64,000 nt of DNA from Flavobacterium aquidurense (lineage in GTDB: Bacteria > Bacteroidota > Bacteroidia > Flavobacteriales > Flavobacteriaceae): NCBI GenBank assembly GCA_900107365.1, contig FNPS01000001.1, forward strand, positions 124,001-188,000. Reading direction: 5' to 3'. Below are positions 1-8,975 of the stretch, in pieces; the stretch's first letter is position 1, and each line of letters starts with the position of its first letter. The translations under genes were made by a program, and so were the position numbers. The notes beneath the pieces were generated by a model that was not told the DNA's origin, searched no databases, and worked only from the letters and a program-made list of their open reading frames with translations.

Positions 1-669
1 CAAAAAATTCCATTGCGCTCTTCCAAAATACATTAAATTTTTATCGTCGTTTATGGTGTTTCCCCGTCCGGTTCCGGTTAAGGCCGCTGCCCAATAATTA
101 AAATCAGCAATGCCGCCTCCTTTAAGATGACCGTATACTTCGACTCCCATTTGCCTGTCTGCTGTAAAAGGCCGATTGATTAGAGATCTGTCAACGGTTT
201 GTTGTTCGCCACTGCTTATAAAACGTTCACGGGTATATTCGACTTTCCATTGACCGACTTTAAAACTTAACCAGTCCCATTTTTCAACCATGATTCTAAA
301 ATCAAGTAAATTGGATTGACTGAGTTCATATTCCCAATAATATTTTAACCAGGGCTCAAAAGCATGACCTCCCACTTTTAATCTCGCCCGATTGATTTTA
401 AAAGTTGTTTCCTTGTCCTGACTATAATCATCATAAGTCAACGGATCCTGATCGTTTGGTGTAGAAAATCGAAATTGTAACCTGCTTTGTAATTGGAAAA
501 GAAATTTATTGTCCTTAGTTCTTAATTCTATTCCTTTATCACCATAACGTACATTTATTAGTTTGGTAGTGTCTTTTATTTGCTGAGCCCATCCATTTAA
601 GCTTAATAGGAATATTAAACCTGATAGTGTTTTTTTGGAAATCCGTATTAATAGGCTGGCTTTATACAT
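1..669 (-). CDS. Phosphate-selective porin (OprO/OprP-type) family, 3' part cut by window edge
   Basis: The reading frame is open from an ATG at 669 to the left edge, so only the N-terminal 223 residues are visible. A signal peptide of about 28 residues ends at WAQQ. It is followed by a segment like the family's N-terminus (RYGDKGIELRTKDNKF, then LQSRLQFRF) and by alternating amphipathic strands ending in aromatic residues (KYYWEYEL, WDWLSFKVGQW). This fits a beta-barrel outer-membrane porin of the phosphate-selective O/P family. The substrate cannot be inferred, since many Bacteroidota members are not phosphate porins. It is divergent from pyrD. A weak -7-like box (TGCATTTG) lies at 678-685 on the minus strand. 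Family call likely, function inferred. Confidence 0.75.
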   Translation of the reverse strand, partial: MYKASLLIRISKKTLSGLIFLLSLNGWAQQIKDTTKLINVRYGDKGIELRTKDNKFLFQLQSRLQFRFSTPNDQDPLTYDDYSQDKETTFKINRARLKVGGHAFEPWLKYYWEYELSQSNLLDFRIMVEKWDWLSFKVGQWKVEYTRERFISSGEQQTVDRSLINRPFTADRQMGVEVYGHLKGGGIADFNYWAAALTGTGRGNTINDDKNLMYFGRAQWNFL

Positions 670-836
670 ATTTGAATCAAATGCAATTTGCAATAAGAAT
701 TTTCTTAAGTGAGTCAAAATTAATTAATAAAGCGCTCTGATAAGTCTGTTAAAGGGCTTGACTTTGTTTCATTTTATAATTTGCAACATCTTATAATTTG
801 TTTTTGTAAAAGAGTACCTTTTTAAACTATAATAAT

Positions 837-844
837 TAAATTTG
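837..844 (+). promoter_or_regulatory. pyrD promoter -7 box
   Basis: TAAATTTG matches the Bacteroidota -7 consensus TAnnTTTG exactly and lies 27 bases before the pyrD ATG. No clear -33 TTG is seen at the usual distance. The box contains the TTG at 842, which argues against that TTG being a start codon. Confidence 0.5.
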
Positions 845-871
845 CATCCGAAAAATAACACAACAACTCTT

Positions 872-1906
872 ATGTATAAATTGATAATTCGCCCAATACT
901 TTTTTGTTTTGATCCGGAAGAAGTACATTATTTTACTTTTTCATTTGTAAAATTCATTTCAAAAATCCCTGGAGTTTCATCAATTATAAAATCAATTTAC
1001 GAGGTAAAAGACAGTCGTTTAGAGCGTGAAGTTTTCGGAATTAAATTTAAAAATCCGGTTGGACTGGCTGCAGGATTTGATAAAGATGCCAAACTGTATA
1101 AAGAACTTTCGGACTTTGGGTTTGGTTTTATTGAAATCGGAACCGTAACTCCGGTTGGTCAGGAAGGAAATCCTAAAAAACGTTTATTTCGCTTAAAAGA
1201 AGATCAGGCTATTATTAACCGAATGGGGTTTAATAACGGAGGAGTTCTGGAAGCTGTAGAACGTTTGAAAAAGAATTCGGGCGTTTTAATTGGTGGAAAC
1301 ATCGGAAAAAATAAAGTGACTCCAAACGAAAATGCGGTTGACGATTATATCATTTGTTTTGATGCTCTGTTTGATCACGTTGATTATTTTGTTGTCAATG
1401 TAAGTTCGCCAAATACACCAAACTTAAGAGCATTACAAGACAAAGAACCTTTAACGGCTTTACTTCAAACTTTACAAAACAGAAATGTAGAAAAGCAAAA
1501 AACAAGTAGTCAAAAAGTAAAACCAATTCTTTTAAAAATTGCTCCGGACTTAACAGACGAGCAATTATTAGATATTATTGATATTGTAAAAACAACTCAA
1601 ATTGCGGGTGTAATTGCTACAAACACAACTATTTCAAGAGATGGGTTAGAATCTCAAAATCAATCTGAAATGGGCGGTTTATCCGGTAAACCATTAACGA
1701 AACGTTCTACTGAAGTGATTCGTTTTCTTTCTGAAAAAAGCAATAAAGCATTCCCAATTATTGGAGTAGGAGGAATTCATTCTGCCGATGATGCAATTGA
1801 AAAACTGAATGCAGGTGCAAGTTTAGTGCAATTGTACACTGGCTTTATTTATGAAGGCCCGGCTTTAATCAAAGCAATCAATAAAAAGCTTTTAAAAGGA
1901 TTGTAA
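872..1906 (+). CDS. pyrD: Dihydroorotate dehydrogenase (quinone), class 2
   Basis: Oxidises dihydroorotate to orotate in pyrimidine synthesis, passing electrons through FMN to quinone at the inner membrane. The N-terminal ~45 residues form the amphipathic membrane-binding extension of class 2 enzymes (FDPEEVHYF), followed by the FMN-binding barrel ([27 protein letters not shown]). The catalytic-serine region reads [11 protein letters not shown] and the C-terminal phosphate-binding region is [12 protein letters not shown] chose ATG 872, giving 344 residues, because an in-frame TTG at 842 falls inside the -7 promoter box. The 3' end overlaps the convergent DUF3307 gene by 15 bases. Very secure. 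Confidence 0.95.
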   Translation: MYKLIIRPILFCFDPEEVHYFTFSFVKFISKIPGVSSIIKSIYEVKDSRLEREVFGIKFKNPVGLAAGFDKDAKLYKELSDFGFGFIEIGTVTPVGQEGNPKKRLFRLKEDQAIINRMGFNNGGVLEAVERLKKNSGVLIGGNIGKNKVTPNENAVDDYIICFDALFDHVDYFVVNVSSPNTPNLRALQDKEPLTALLQTLQNRNVEKQKTSSQKVKPILLKIAPDLTDEQLLDIIDIVKTTQIAGVIATNTTISRDGLESQNQSEMGGLSGKPLTKRSTEVIRFLSEKSNKAFPIIGVGGIHSADDAIEKLNAGASLVQLYTGFIYEGPALIKAINKKLLKGL

Positions 1907-2608
1907 AATCAATGCCTGGACAACAAGTCCGGAGATGATAGCAATTCCAAAACTAATCAAAGTACCAATTAAAACGTACTCGGTTAGTTTGCGGTCTTTG
2001 GCTTCTTTTAAATCCCCGAATCTAAAAATAGATTTAGCAGCCAATAAAAAACCTATCGCTTCAAAATGTCCGGTTAGGATAAAACAAAATACAAATAGTC
2101 GTTCTAAAATGCCAATGTAATTTCCTGCATTGGCAAGTGAATTGTCTGCATGTGTATTTTCGTTTTCAGGGCTCCAGATTGAAATTATGGTTTTAATTAT
2201 AATAGAAGAAGGTTTGGTAACAAATAAAATTCCTGTCAATAAAATCCAAAACTCATTATCCTGCCAAAAATAAATAATGCCTTTGTTTTCGTAGAGCAGT
2301 ACAATCCCGATTAAAATTAAAATATGTGCAATCTGGTCAGCAATAAACCAGCTTCGTTTTGTTTTTGGTTGCTGAAAATTTAATTTGATAAGATCAATAA
2401 TTCCGTGTGTAACGGCTATTAAAACAGCATAAGGAATAAAGTTGATTTTCCAAACCAAAAGTGCTGCCAACAGGCCATGAAGTACGATATGTAGGTATAA
2501 GAAAACACTTTTATGTTTTTTAACTTCTTTATCGGCTACCCAGGAGTTTGGCTGCCAGATAAAATCACCTAATAAATGCGCTAACAGTAGTTTTATAAAT
2601 AAAATCAT
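1892..2608 (-). CDS. DUF3307 family membrane protein
   Basis: A 238-residue, very hydrophobic protein with about six membrane segments. The opening [14 protein letters not shown], with HLLGDF and a later HGIIDL, is typical of DUF3307 proteins. The family has no established biochemical role. It lies downstream of the SatD-family gene with a 4-base ATGA overlap (2605-2608), so translation is probably coupled and the two proteins likely act together. Its 3' end overlaps pyrD by 15 bases tail to tail. Family assignment is from recognised motifs; function unknown. Confidence 0.8.
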   Translation of the reverse strand: MILFIKLLLAHLLGDFIWQPNSWVADKEVKKHKSVFLYLHIVLHGLLAALLVWKINFIPYAVLIAVTHGIIDLIKLNFQQPKTKRSWFIADQIAHILILIGIVLLYENKGIIYFWQDNEFWILLTGILFVTKPSSIIIKTIISIWSPENENTHADNSLANAGNYIGILERLFVFCFILTGHFEAIGFLLAAKSIFRFGDLKEAKDRKLTEYVLIGTLISFGIAIISGLVVQALILQSF

Positions 2609-3219
2609 GGGGCTGTAAGTTGTTTTATTTGTGTTCTAAAATAACGATCTAAATTCATAACCAAATCAAATTGTGCACGTTTTTGTCTGCGGCTCACAGC
2701 AGCTTGATTAATGCCTAGTTTTTGTCCTAATTCTTCCTGAGATAATGTTGGGTTTTCTATGGCCGCCACAACAAATTCAGCAGATTGCACCAGCCAACTA
2801 TCCATAAAGGTCAAAGCCAGCTGTAGCATCAAATTCATTTTTTCATCGATGTCAGTATTTCCGGTTCGCATCGCTAAAGTTACTTTTTGTTTTTTTAAAG
2901 TTTCAAAAAGTTCTCCGGAATGTATAAAAGCATCGCCATTACTTTCAGATATTTTCTCGGCATTATGTGTTTTATTTCCAAAGCCAATGCTCATTCTCGC
3001 ATCTAATTTTATAGATCGTAAATGTGCTTTTATTAAAATAGCAGCTAATAAGGCTTCTTCAGGATATTTTATTTCGATTTGGAATTCATCGCCCCGATAT
3101 ACTTCCCATTGACTTGGAGTTTCGCCAAACGGAGACAGGATTTTTTTTAAACCTTCGACCCAGTCTTTTGATTTTTGCTTTCTTGAATCAATAATATCTC
3201 CTGTAATTACGCTAGTCAT
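2605..3219 (-). CDS. SatD-family protein with C-terminal helix-turn-helix
   Basis: A 204-residue soluble protein. The N-terminal part (TSVITGDIIDSR, then YRGDEFQIE and MSIGFG) has the layout of the SatD family, named after the streptococcal sat (secretion and acid tolerance) locus. The C-terminal part (LSQEELGQKLGINQAAVSRR) reads as a helix-turn-helix, so a DNA-binding role is plausible. I chose ATG 3219 over the in-frame TTG at 3225, which is part of the -7 box (3223-3230); transcription could start right at the ATG, giving a leaderless message. Four operator-like repeats begin 33 bases upstream. Autoregulation through them is inference. Confidence 0.75.
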   Translation of the reverse strand: MTSVITGDIIDSRKQKSKDWVEGLKKILSPFGETPSQWEVYRGDEFQIEIKYPEEALLAAILIKAHLRSIKLDARMSIGFGNKTHNAEKISESNGDAFIHSGELFETLKKQKVTLAMRTGNTDIDEKMNLMLQLALTFMDSWLVQSAEFVVAAIENPTLSQEELGQKLGINQAAVSRRQKRAQFDLVMNLDRYFRTQIKQLTAP

Positions 3220-3222
3220 CTT

Positions 3223-3230
3223 CAAATATA
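3223..3230 (-). promoter_or_regulatory. satD-like gene -7 box
   Basis: TATATTTG on the minus strand fits TAnnTTTG and ends only 3 bases before the ATG. A TTTG lies 26 bases further upstream (3257-3260), slightly longer than usual spacing, and overlaps the first operator half-site. Confidence 0.45.
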
Positions 3231-3251
3231 ATTAAAAATAAATAAAGTTTA

Positions 3252-3363
3252 TATTACAAATATAAGGAATATTTTTAATTATTACACTTTTTGGTAATAT
3301 TGTCAATTATTACATTTATATGTAATATTATGATTTATTACAATATTGAGTAATAGTTGAATT
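3252..3363. promoter_or_regulatory. Array of four 28-bp units with palindromic operator TATTAC-N8-GTAATA
   Basis: Units begin at 3252, 3280, 3308 and 3336, exactly 28 bases apart. Units 2-4 carry a perfect 6-bp inverted pair with an 8-base spacer (3280-3299, 3308-3327, 3336-3355). In unit 1 the right half is GGAATA instead of GTAATA. The array fills the space between the minus-strand satD promoter and the plus-strand promoter of the HMG-CoA lyase gene, a classic position for a regulator of divergent genes. The bound protein is unknown; the SatD-family HTH protein next door is the obvious candidate. Confidence 0.7.
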
Positions 3364-3389
3364 AATGAAAATTATAGTTTTTATATTTT
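3357..3389 (+). promoter_or_regulatory. Possible promoter for HMG-CoA lyase gene
   Basis: TTG at 3357-3359, a 22-base spacer, then TATATTTT at 3382-3389, which differs from TAnnTTTG only in the last base. It starts just after the last operator half-site, so a bound regulator could control it. Confidence 0.4.
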
Positions 3390-3429
3390 TAAAAAAGAAG
3401 CTAACTTAGCCTTCACAAAAGAATAAGCT

Positions 3430-4296
3430 TTGAATAAAGAAATCAAGATTATCGAATGTCCGAGAGATGCCATGCAAGGGATCAAAACTTTTATTCCGAC
3501 AAAAAATAAGGTTTCGTACATCCAGGCGTTACTTCGCGTAGGCTTTGATACCATTGATTTTGGAAGTTTTGTGTCTCCAAAAGCGATTCCGCAAATGCAG
3601 GATACGGCCGAGGTTTTGGCGCAACTTGATCTTTCTCAAACTACAAGCAAATTATTGGCTATAATTGCTAATACACAAGGTGCACTATCAGCTTCAGAAC
3701 ATGATGCAATTCAGTATTTAGGATTTCCTTTTTCTATTTCAGAGAATTTTCAAATGCGTAATACCCATAAAACGATTGCTGAATCCTTAATTACACTGGA
3801 AGAAATTCTTGAAATTGCCGATAAGAAAAACAAAGAAGTCGTAACCTATCTTTCAATGGGCTTTGGAAATCCGTATGGAGATCCGTGGAATGTGGAAATA
3901 GTAGGCGAGTGGACCGAGAAGCTTTCAAAAATGGGCGTGAAAATTTTATCACTTTCAGATACTGTCGGAAGTTCTACACCGGAAGTGATTACTTATCTTT
4001 TTTCTCATTTAATTCCAAAATACCCTCAAATAGAATTTGGTGCTCATTTACACACAACACCAGACAGTTGGTTCGAAAAAATAGATGCCGCATCTAAAGC
4101 AGGTTGTACCCGTTTTGACGGAGCGATCCAGGGTTTTGGAGGCTGCCCAATGGCAACCGATAAACTGACAGGAAATATGCCTACAGAAAAACTGATTTCT
4201 TATTTTACGGCAAATAAAAAAACAACGGGTCTTAATTCTTTAAGTTTTGAAAGTGCTTATAATGAGGCTTCAAAATTGTTCGGTAAATTTCATTAA
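3430..4296 (+). CDS. Hydroxymethylglutaryl-CoA lyase
   Basis: Cleaves HMG-CoA to acetoacetate and acetyl-CoA, the last step of leucine breakdown. The protein is 288 residues, a TIM barrel of the HMGL family. Visible motifs are CPRDAMQG near the N-terminus (family E-x-x-RD-x-x-Q), the metal-binding GAHLHTT and the C-terminal cysteine loop GFGGCPMA. The start is TTG at 3430: an in-frame stop lies just before it (3424-3426), and the first ATG (3472) would remove the essential RD-x-x-Q motif. It is divergent from satD across the 28-bp operator array, so it may be regulated from there. Enzyme call secure. Confidence 0.9.
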   Translation: MNKEIKIIECPRDAMQGIKTFIPTKNKVSYIQALLRVGFDTIDFGSFVSPKAIPQMQDTAEVLAQLDLSQTTSKLLAIIANTQGALSASEHDAIQYLGFPFSISENFQMRNTHKTIAESLITLEEILEIADKKNKEVVTYLSMGFGNPYGDPWNVEIVGEWTEKLSKMGVKILSLSDTVGSSTPEVITYLFSHLIPKYPQIEFGAHLHTTPDSWFEKIDAASKAGCTRFDGAIQGFGGCPMATDKLTGNMPTEKLISYFTANKKTTGLNSLSFESAYNEASKLFGKFH

Positions 4297-4373
4297 AAAG
4301 TAGTATATTTATTATTTATATGTAATAACTATTCATTAACCATTGTTATTACTGACTACTTAATAAAGTTGTT

Positions 4374-4928
4374 ATGAAAGCAAACATCCTAAATAGAATT
4401 CCTAAAATTTTAGTTTTTGCATTCGTGTTTTTTTCATGCTCTAGCGATTTAGATTTTGATCAGGTTAATGATCTTAAGTTAAAACCTGTTTTTGTAGCTA
4501 ATCTGGCTTACTTTAATGTTGCAGCCGGTCAATTTTCAGATGCTGGAACAGAACAAAAAATCGCGTTTGATACTCGTGATTTTGATGCTTTTAAAGATAA
4601 ATTTTTCAGGGATAATCTGGTAAAAGCAGAATTTAATTTTGAAGTTGAAAATACAATAGTCAGAGCTTTTACATTGGATGTTTTACTCCTTAATGATAGC
4701 GATCAGGTCTTACAAACTTTAAGATTCACGGTTCCTGCATACACCGGAAGTTCAAATGTTATAAAATATCCTACAGAGGTATTCGAAAGCCAAAGATTAG
4801 CGCTCTTAAAACAAACTACTAAAATTGGTTTTTTAGTAAAAATGGCTAGTGGCCCGCCTATAAACGAAGACAGTTTAGGTAATTTAAAATTACGATCAAG
4901 TGCAACTGTTTATATGGAGATCGAATGA
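4374..4928 (+). CDS. Lipoprotein of unknown function
   Basis: A 184-residue protein with a signal sequence ending in the lipobox FFSC-SSD, so it should be lipidated at Cys22. The mature part is beta-rich with no motif I recognise. It overlaps the next gene by 4 bases (ATGA, 4925-4928), so it is translationally coupled to the DUF5723 outer-membrane-type protein and probably works with it at the cell envelope. Upstream (4299-4361) is an imperfect inverted repeat with arms GTAATAAC/GTTATTAC. Function unknown. Confidence 0.75.
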   Translation: MKANILNRIPKILVFAFVFFSCSSDLDFDQVNDLKLKPVFVANLAYFNVAAGQFSDAGTEQKIAFDTRDFDAFKDKFFRDNLVKAEFNFEVENTIVRAFTLDVLLLNDSDQVLQTLRFTVPAYTGSSNVIKYPTEVFESQRLALLKQTTKIGFLVKMASGPPINEDSLGNLKLRSSATVYMEIE

Positions 4929-6325
4929 AAAAAATAAGCTTAATTTTAATGCTGTCTTTGCAGTTGGTTTGTTTTGCCCAAAACAGACAACTACTGTATA
5001 ATTTTACATCGATTCCGCAGGCGTCATTGGTTAATCCGGGTGCCGACGTTTCGTATAAATACTATTTTGGTATTCCTGTTTTATCCGGAATTTCGGCTAA
5101 TGTTGGATCAAGCAGTTTTTCGGCTTATGATTTATTTGCAAAGAATGGTATAGATTTTAATGATAAAGTCCGAAATATTGTAAATAATTCTTCTAACAAA
5201 GACAAAGCTCAGGTTAATGAACAATTAGAATTATTTTCCGGAGGATTTAGAGTTGGAGGAGAAGACAGTCAGTCGTACATTTCATTTGGTGCCTACCAGG
5301 AATTTGATTTTTTAATGTACGTTCCAAAAGACCCTGCCATATTTGCCTTAGACGGAAATAGAGATTATATCGGAAAAGCATTTAATTTGGCAGATATCAA
5401 TGTACGGGCCGAAGTACTTTCTGTTCTTCATGTAGGATTTCATAAAAAACTAAATGAAAAACTTGTCTTAGGAGGTCGGGCCAAATTGTACTCAAGTGGT
5501 GCCAATGCCACGTCTACACGAAATTCCGGATTTATCTCTACAACTCAAAATGCGGGGACTCCAAATCTTTATACGCAAATAATCTCTTCAAATTTGGAAC
5601 TTAGAACTTCCGGAATCGCAAAATTTACCAAAGATGAATACGAAGGAAATGTAGCAGAAGATATTGCACATAATACTTTTTTTAATGGGAGCATGGGCTT
5701 AGGTTTTGATGCCGGAATTACCTATTACTACAGAGAAAATCTTCAATTTACGGCAAGTATTATTGATCTCGGATTTGTAAATCAGTCTAAAGACGTCGAA
5801 ACCATAACTTACAAGGGAACTTACAGATACGAAGGAGCAAATCCTATTTTCGATTTTACAAACAAACCCGCAGATGTTTTCGATGATTTTGAATCAGCTA
5901 TTCCAAGAGATACGCTTTATACTAAATACACTACCTGGCGTCCAACAAAATTGTATTCTTCTGTTCAATATTCCTTTGGAGAATCCAGATCAGATGATGA
6001 GTGTAACTGTAAAGCTTCAGCTAAAAAAAGATATCTAAATGCGGTTGGAGGTCAGTTATTTGCTATGACAATGCCAAATGAGCCTTTTGTAGCATTTACA
6101 GCTTTTTATAAAAGAAGTATTTTCGAAAAATTAGATTTTAAAGCCACTTATACTATTGATTCTTATTCCAGCAAAAACATTGGTTTGGGACTTTCCGGAA
6201 CAATCGGAAAAGTCAATATTTATGCTCTGGTCGATAATGTTCTAGAATATAGAGATGTCTCTAAGGCCAGTAGTGTCGCGTTTCAATTCGGGATTAATTT
6301 TATAGTTCCTGAATCAGAAGATTAG
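4925..6325 (+). CDS. DUF5723 family outer-membrane-type protein
   Basis: A 466-residue exported protein. The signal peptide ends at CFAQN, and the following text (PQASLVNPGADVSYKYYFG) is characteristic of DUF5723 proteins of Bacteroidota. The rest is rich in alternating strands with aromatic ends and glycine turns (FNGSMGLGFDAGITYYYRE), and ends in a strand with terminal aromatics (FQFGINFIV), fitting a beta-barrel in the outer membrane. The family has no known function. It is coupled to the lipoprotein gene before it. Confidence 0.8.
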   Translation: MKKISLILMLSLQLVCFAQNRQLLYNFTSIPQASLVNPGADVSYKYYFGIPVLSGISANVGSSSFSAYDLFAKNGIDFNDKVRNIVNNSSNKDKAQVNEQLELFSGGFRVGGEDSQSYISFGAYQEFDFLMYVPKDPAIFALDGNRDYIGKAFNLADINVRAEVLSVLHVGFHKKLNEKLVLGGRAKLYSSGANATSTRNSGFISTTQNAGTPNLYTQIISSNLELRTSGIAKFTKDEYEGNVAEDIAHNTFFNGSMGLGFDAGITYYYRENLQFTASIIDLGFVNQSKDVETITYKGTYRYEGANPIFDFTNKPADVFDDFESAIPRDTLYTKYTTWRPTKLYSSVQYSFGESRSDDECNCKASAKKRYLNAVGGQLFAMTMPNEPFVAFTAFYKRSIFEKLDFKATYTIDSYSSKNIGLGLSGTIGKVNIYALVDNVLEYRDVSKASSVAFQFGINFIVPESED

Positions 6326-6469
6326 TTTTTAGAATTCCAATTTGGAAATGTATTTGTAAGAAGTTGGAATCTGGAATTTTTTTATTGGAATTCGTTTTTC
6401 TTTTGTAAGAACATTCTCTGGTATAGAAAATTAAGAAAATGTTAGTACTCAAGTTTCCAATTTATTCAC

Positions 6470-6477
6470 TATATTTG
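6470..6477 (+). promoter_or_regulatory. guaB -7 box
   Basis: TATATTTG, an exact match to TAnnTTTG, lies 26 bases before the guaB ATG. The upstream spacer (6326-6469) holds several copies of the motif TTGGAA or its complement at 7-base steps (for example 6364-6391). No clear -33 element is seen. Confidence 0.5.
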
Positions 6478-6503
6478 CACGCAATTCAACTAGAAATTGC
6501 AAC

Positions 6504-7976
6504 ATGATAGCACACAACTCCAAGATCATCGGCGAAGGTTTAACTTACGATGATGTTTTATTAGTACCTAACTACTCGAATGTGCTTCCTCGCGAAGTGA
6601 GTATCAAATCAAAATTTTCAAGAAATATAACACTAAACGTTCCTATAGTATCAGCTGCTATGGATACCGTTACGGAGAGTGCAATGGCAATCGCTATGGC
6701 GCAGGAAGGCGGAATTGGTGTTTTACATAAAAATATGACCATCGAGCAACAGGCTGCGAAGGTTAGAAAAGTAAAACGTGCAGAATCCGGAATGATTATC
6801 GATCCGGTAACATTGCCGATGACTTCAACAATTGCCGATGCAAAAAATGCAATGAAAGAATTCGGAATTGGCGGTATTCCAATCGTTGACGAAAACAAAA
6901 TCCTTAAAGGTATAGTTACGAATCGTGACTTACGTTTCGAGAAAAACGGTGCAAGACCAATTGCTGAGGTAATGACAAGTACAAACTTAGTTACTGTTGC
7001 CGAAGGAACTTCATTAGAACAAGCAGAAGTAGTTTTACAAGGTCATAAAATCGAAAAACTACCAGTTGTCAATGCTAAAAATGAATTGGTTGGTTTAATT
7101 ACTTTCAGAGATATCACAAAATTGACTCAAAAACCAATCGCAAACAAAGACGTTTACGGACGTTTAAGAGTTGCTGCTGCTATTGGAGTTACGGGTGATG
7201 CTGTTGAAAGAGCTGCTGCACTAGTTGCTGCTGGTGTTGATGCTATTATTATCGATACTGCTCACGGACATACCGAAGGTGTTGTAAATACATTAAAAGA
7301 AGTAAAAACAAAATTCCCGGAAATAGATGTAATTGTTGGAAACATCGCAACTCCTGAAGCAGCTAAATATTTAGTAGCCAATGGTGCTGACGGTGTAAAA
7401 GTTGGAATCGGACCTGGTTCTATCTGTACAACCCGTATCGTTGCTGGTGTTGGTTTCCCTCAGTTCTCAGCAGTTTTAGAAGTGGCTGCCGCGATCAAAG
7501 GAACAGGAGTTCCTGTTATTGCTGATGGTGGAATTCGTTATACGGGAGATATTCCTAAAGCAATCGCTGCAGGTGCTGACTGTGTAATGTTAGGTTCATT
7601 GTTAGCAGGAACAAAAGAATCTCCGGGTGAAACTATCATTTTCGAAGGAAGAAAATTCAAATCATACCGCGGAATGGGTTCTGTTGAAGCGATGCAAACA
7701 GGTTCTAAAGACCGTTATTTCCAGGATGTTGAAGACGATGTTAAAAAATTAGTTCCGGAAGGAATTGTAGGTCGTGTTCCGTACAAAGGAGAATTAAACG
7801 AAAGTATGCTACAATTCATTGGTGGTCTTCGTGCCGGAATGGGCTACTGTGGTTCAAAAGATATTCCAACTTTACAAGAAACTGGACGTTTTGTTAGAAT
7901 CACGTCAAGCGGAATTACGGAAAGTCATCCGCACAACGTAACTATTACAAAAGAAGCTCCAAATTATTCAAGATAA
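6504..7976 (+). CDS. guaB: IMP dehydrogenase
   Basis: Converts IMP to XMP with NAD+, the committed step of guanine nucleotide synthesis. The protein is 490 residues, the normal bacterial length. An N-terminal barrel segment ([10 protein letters not shown]) is followed by a pair of CBS domains (about residues 95-205) that bind regulatory nucleotides, then the catalytic part with GPGSICTTR and the active-site cysteine at about residue 308, and the flap RYFQDVEDD followed by VPYKG. A monocistronic layout is suggested by its own -7 box and a strong bidirectional terminator after it. Very secure. Confidence 0.97.
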   Translation: MIAHNSKIIGEGLTYDDVLLVPNYSNVLPREVSIKSKFSRNITLNVPIVSAAMDTVTESAMAIAMAQEGGIGVLHKNMTIEQQAAKVRKVKRAESGMIIDPVTLPMTSTIADAKNAMKEFGIGGIPIVDENKILKGIVTNRDLRFEKNGARPIAEVMTSTNLVTVAEGTSLEQAEVVLQGHKIEKLPVVNAKNELVGLITFRDITKLTQKPIANKDVYGRLRVAAAIGVTGDAVERAAALVAAGVDAIIIDTAHGHTEGVVNTLKEVKTKFPEIDVIVGNIATPEAAKYLVANGADGVKVGIGPGSICTTRIVAGVGFPQFSAVLEVAAAIKGTGVPVIADGGIRYTGDIPKAIAAGADCVMLGSLLAGTKESPGETIIFEGRKFKSYRGMGSVEAMQTGSKDRYFQDVEDDVKKLVPEGIVGRVPYKGELNESMLQFIGGLRAGMGYCGSKDIPTLQETGRFVRITSSGITESHPHNVTITKEAPNYSR

Positions 7977-7995
7977 TTTTTAGTTTTCATTATAA

Positions 7996-8035
7996 AACAA
8001 AAGGCATAAGAGTTTAAATCTTATGCCTTTTTTGT
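7996..8035. terminator. Bidirectional terminator between guaB and the next gene
   Basis: A stem of GGCATAAGA and TCTTATGCC around a 7-base loop, extended by an A-run on one side and a T-run on the other, serving both convergent genes. Confidence 0.85.
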
Positions 8036-8875
8036 TTAATTTTTGATGATTTGAACGGCTTGGTTAAAACCACTATTTGATTTTAACTTGAGACTAAACA
8101 AATCTTGTTTTACTTCAAAATTAAGTCCAATATCTAAAACAAATTTTGTGGCAAAATGATACGGAATATCATATACTAACTTCCCGTTCCCATTTCCGTT
8201 GGCATTTATATTAAATTTTCCTTCTTCAAAGGCAATTTTTGCAACGTATTTTTGGTCAATATCAAAATTGGCAATTTGATCTGTCATATTGATCAATTTA
8301 TAAATGGTGGTAATTTCCATATCAATAGAATTTCCTGCTAGTGGAATATTAAGTGGAGTTACCTGTGTAAACGATTCTCCAATTTTCATTTTTTTCTCCG
8401 GTAATGCAATCTGCGAAAACATACTTTGAACGGTTTGAAGCAGATTCTTTTTGAATGATTCATCCATTTCTTTTGAAACGACTGAATCTAATTTTGGCAT
8501 TGTAGAAACAGAAGCCTTGCCATAAATAAGAGTTCCATTAGGAATAATACTTTTATTTTCTGAATTTGTAGTTTTAAGAAATTCTATTACTACGGGAAAA
8601 TTTCCGTCTTTCTGTATTTTTCCAGTTTTAAAAACAGATTCTATTAAGGTTAAGCTTTTTGTTAAAGTCGGATTTTCTACACCATTATTTTTTAGTTTTT
8701 CCAATATTTCATCAGAGGCAATGTAGTATAATTCGGTATCTGAAGATTGTTCAACGACTTGTTTGTAAGAGGTTTGAGGAGCGTATCCAATTTTAAAATC
8801 CAGTATTTCTTTTGATGATTGCCCATAATTAAAAATAGGAAGTGAAATAAGAAAAAGGAGTATAATTTTCTTCAT
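8036..8875 (-). CDS. Exported protein of unknown function
   Basis: A 279-residue protein with a clear signal peptide (FLISLPIFNYGQ, cleavage near residue 19). The mature part is lysine-rich and beta-rich, with no catalytic motif I recognise. Near residues 225-235 is a short alternating stretch (INANGNGNGKL). It could be one of the DUF6263-like secreted proteins of Bacteroidota, but this is a guess. It is convergent with guaB and shares its terminator. Confidence 0.65.
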   Translation of the reverse strand: MKKIILLFLISLPIFNYGQSSKEILDFKIGYAPQTSYKQVVEQSSDTELYYIASDEILEKLKNNGVENPTLTKSLTLIESVFKTGKIQKDGNFPVVIEFLKTTNSENKSIIPNGTLIYGKASVSTMPKLDSVVSKEMDESFKKNLLQTVQSMFSQIALPEKKMKIGESFTQVTPLNIPLAGNSIDMEITTIYKLINMTDQIANFDIDQKYVAKIAFEEGKFNINANGNGNGKLVYDIPYHFATKFVLDIGLNFEVKQDLFSLKLKSNSGFNQAVQIIKN

Positions 8876-8975
8876 GGTTTTAACCTTAAAACTATTTTGG
8901 TTTTGGATGTCTTAAGTAAAACGAAAATAGGAAAATTAAAATGACCAGAAGTAAAAAAGAAATGCATTTTGAGAT

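Noticed and set aside
842..871. TTG start extending pyrD by ten codons
   Set aside because: The TTG is part of an exact -7 promoter box, and ATG 872 gives the normal class 2 N-terminus.
3252..3363. CRISPR-like 28-bp repeats
   Set aside because: The units are contiguous and only the palindrome is conserved, which fits an operator array.
6572..6898. Antisense open frame within guaB
   Set aside because: Lies wholly in a secure gene; its content mirrors guaB codon bias.
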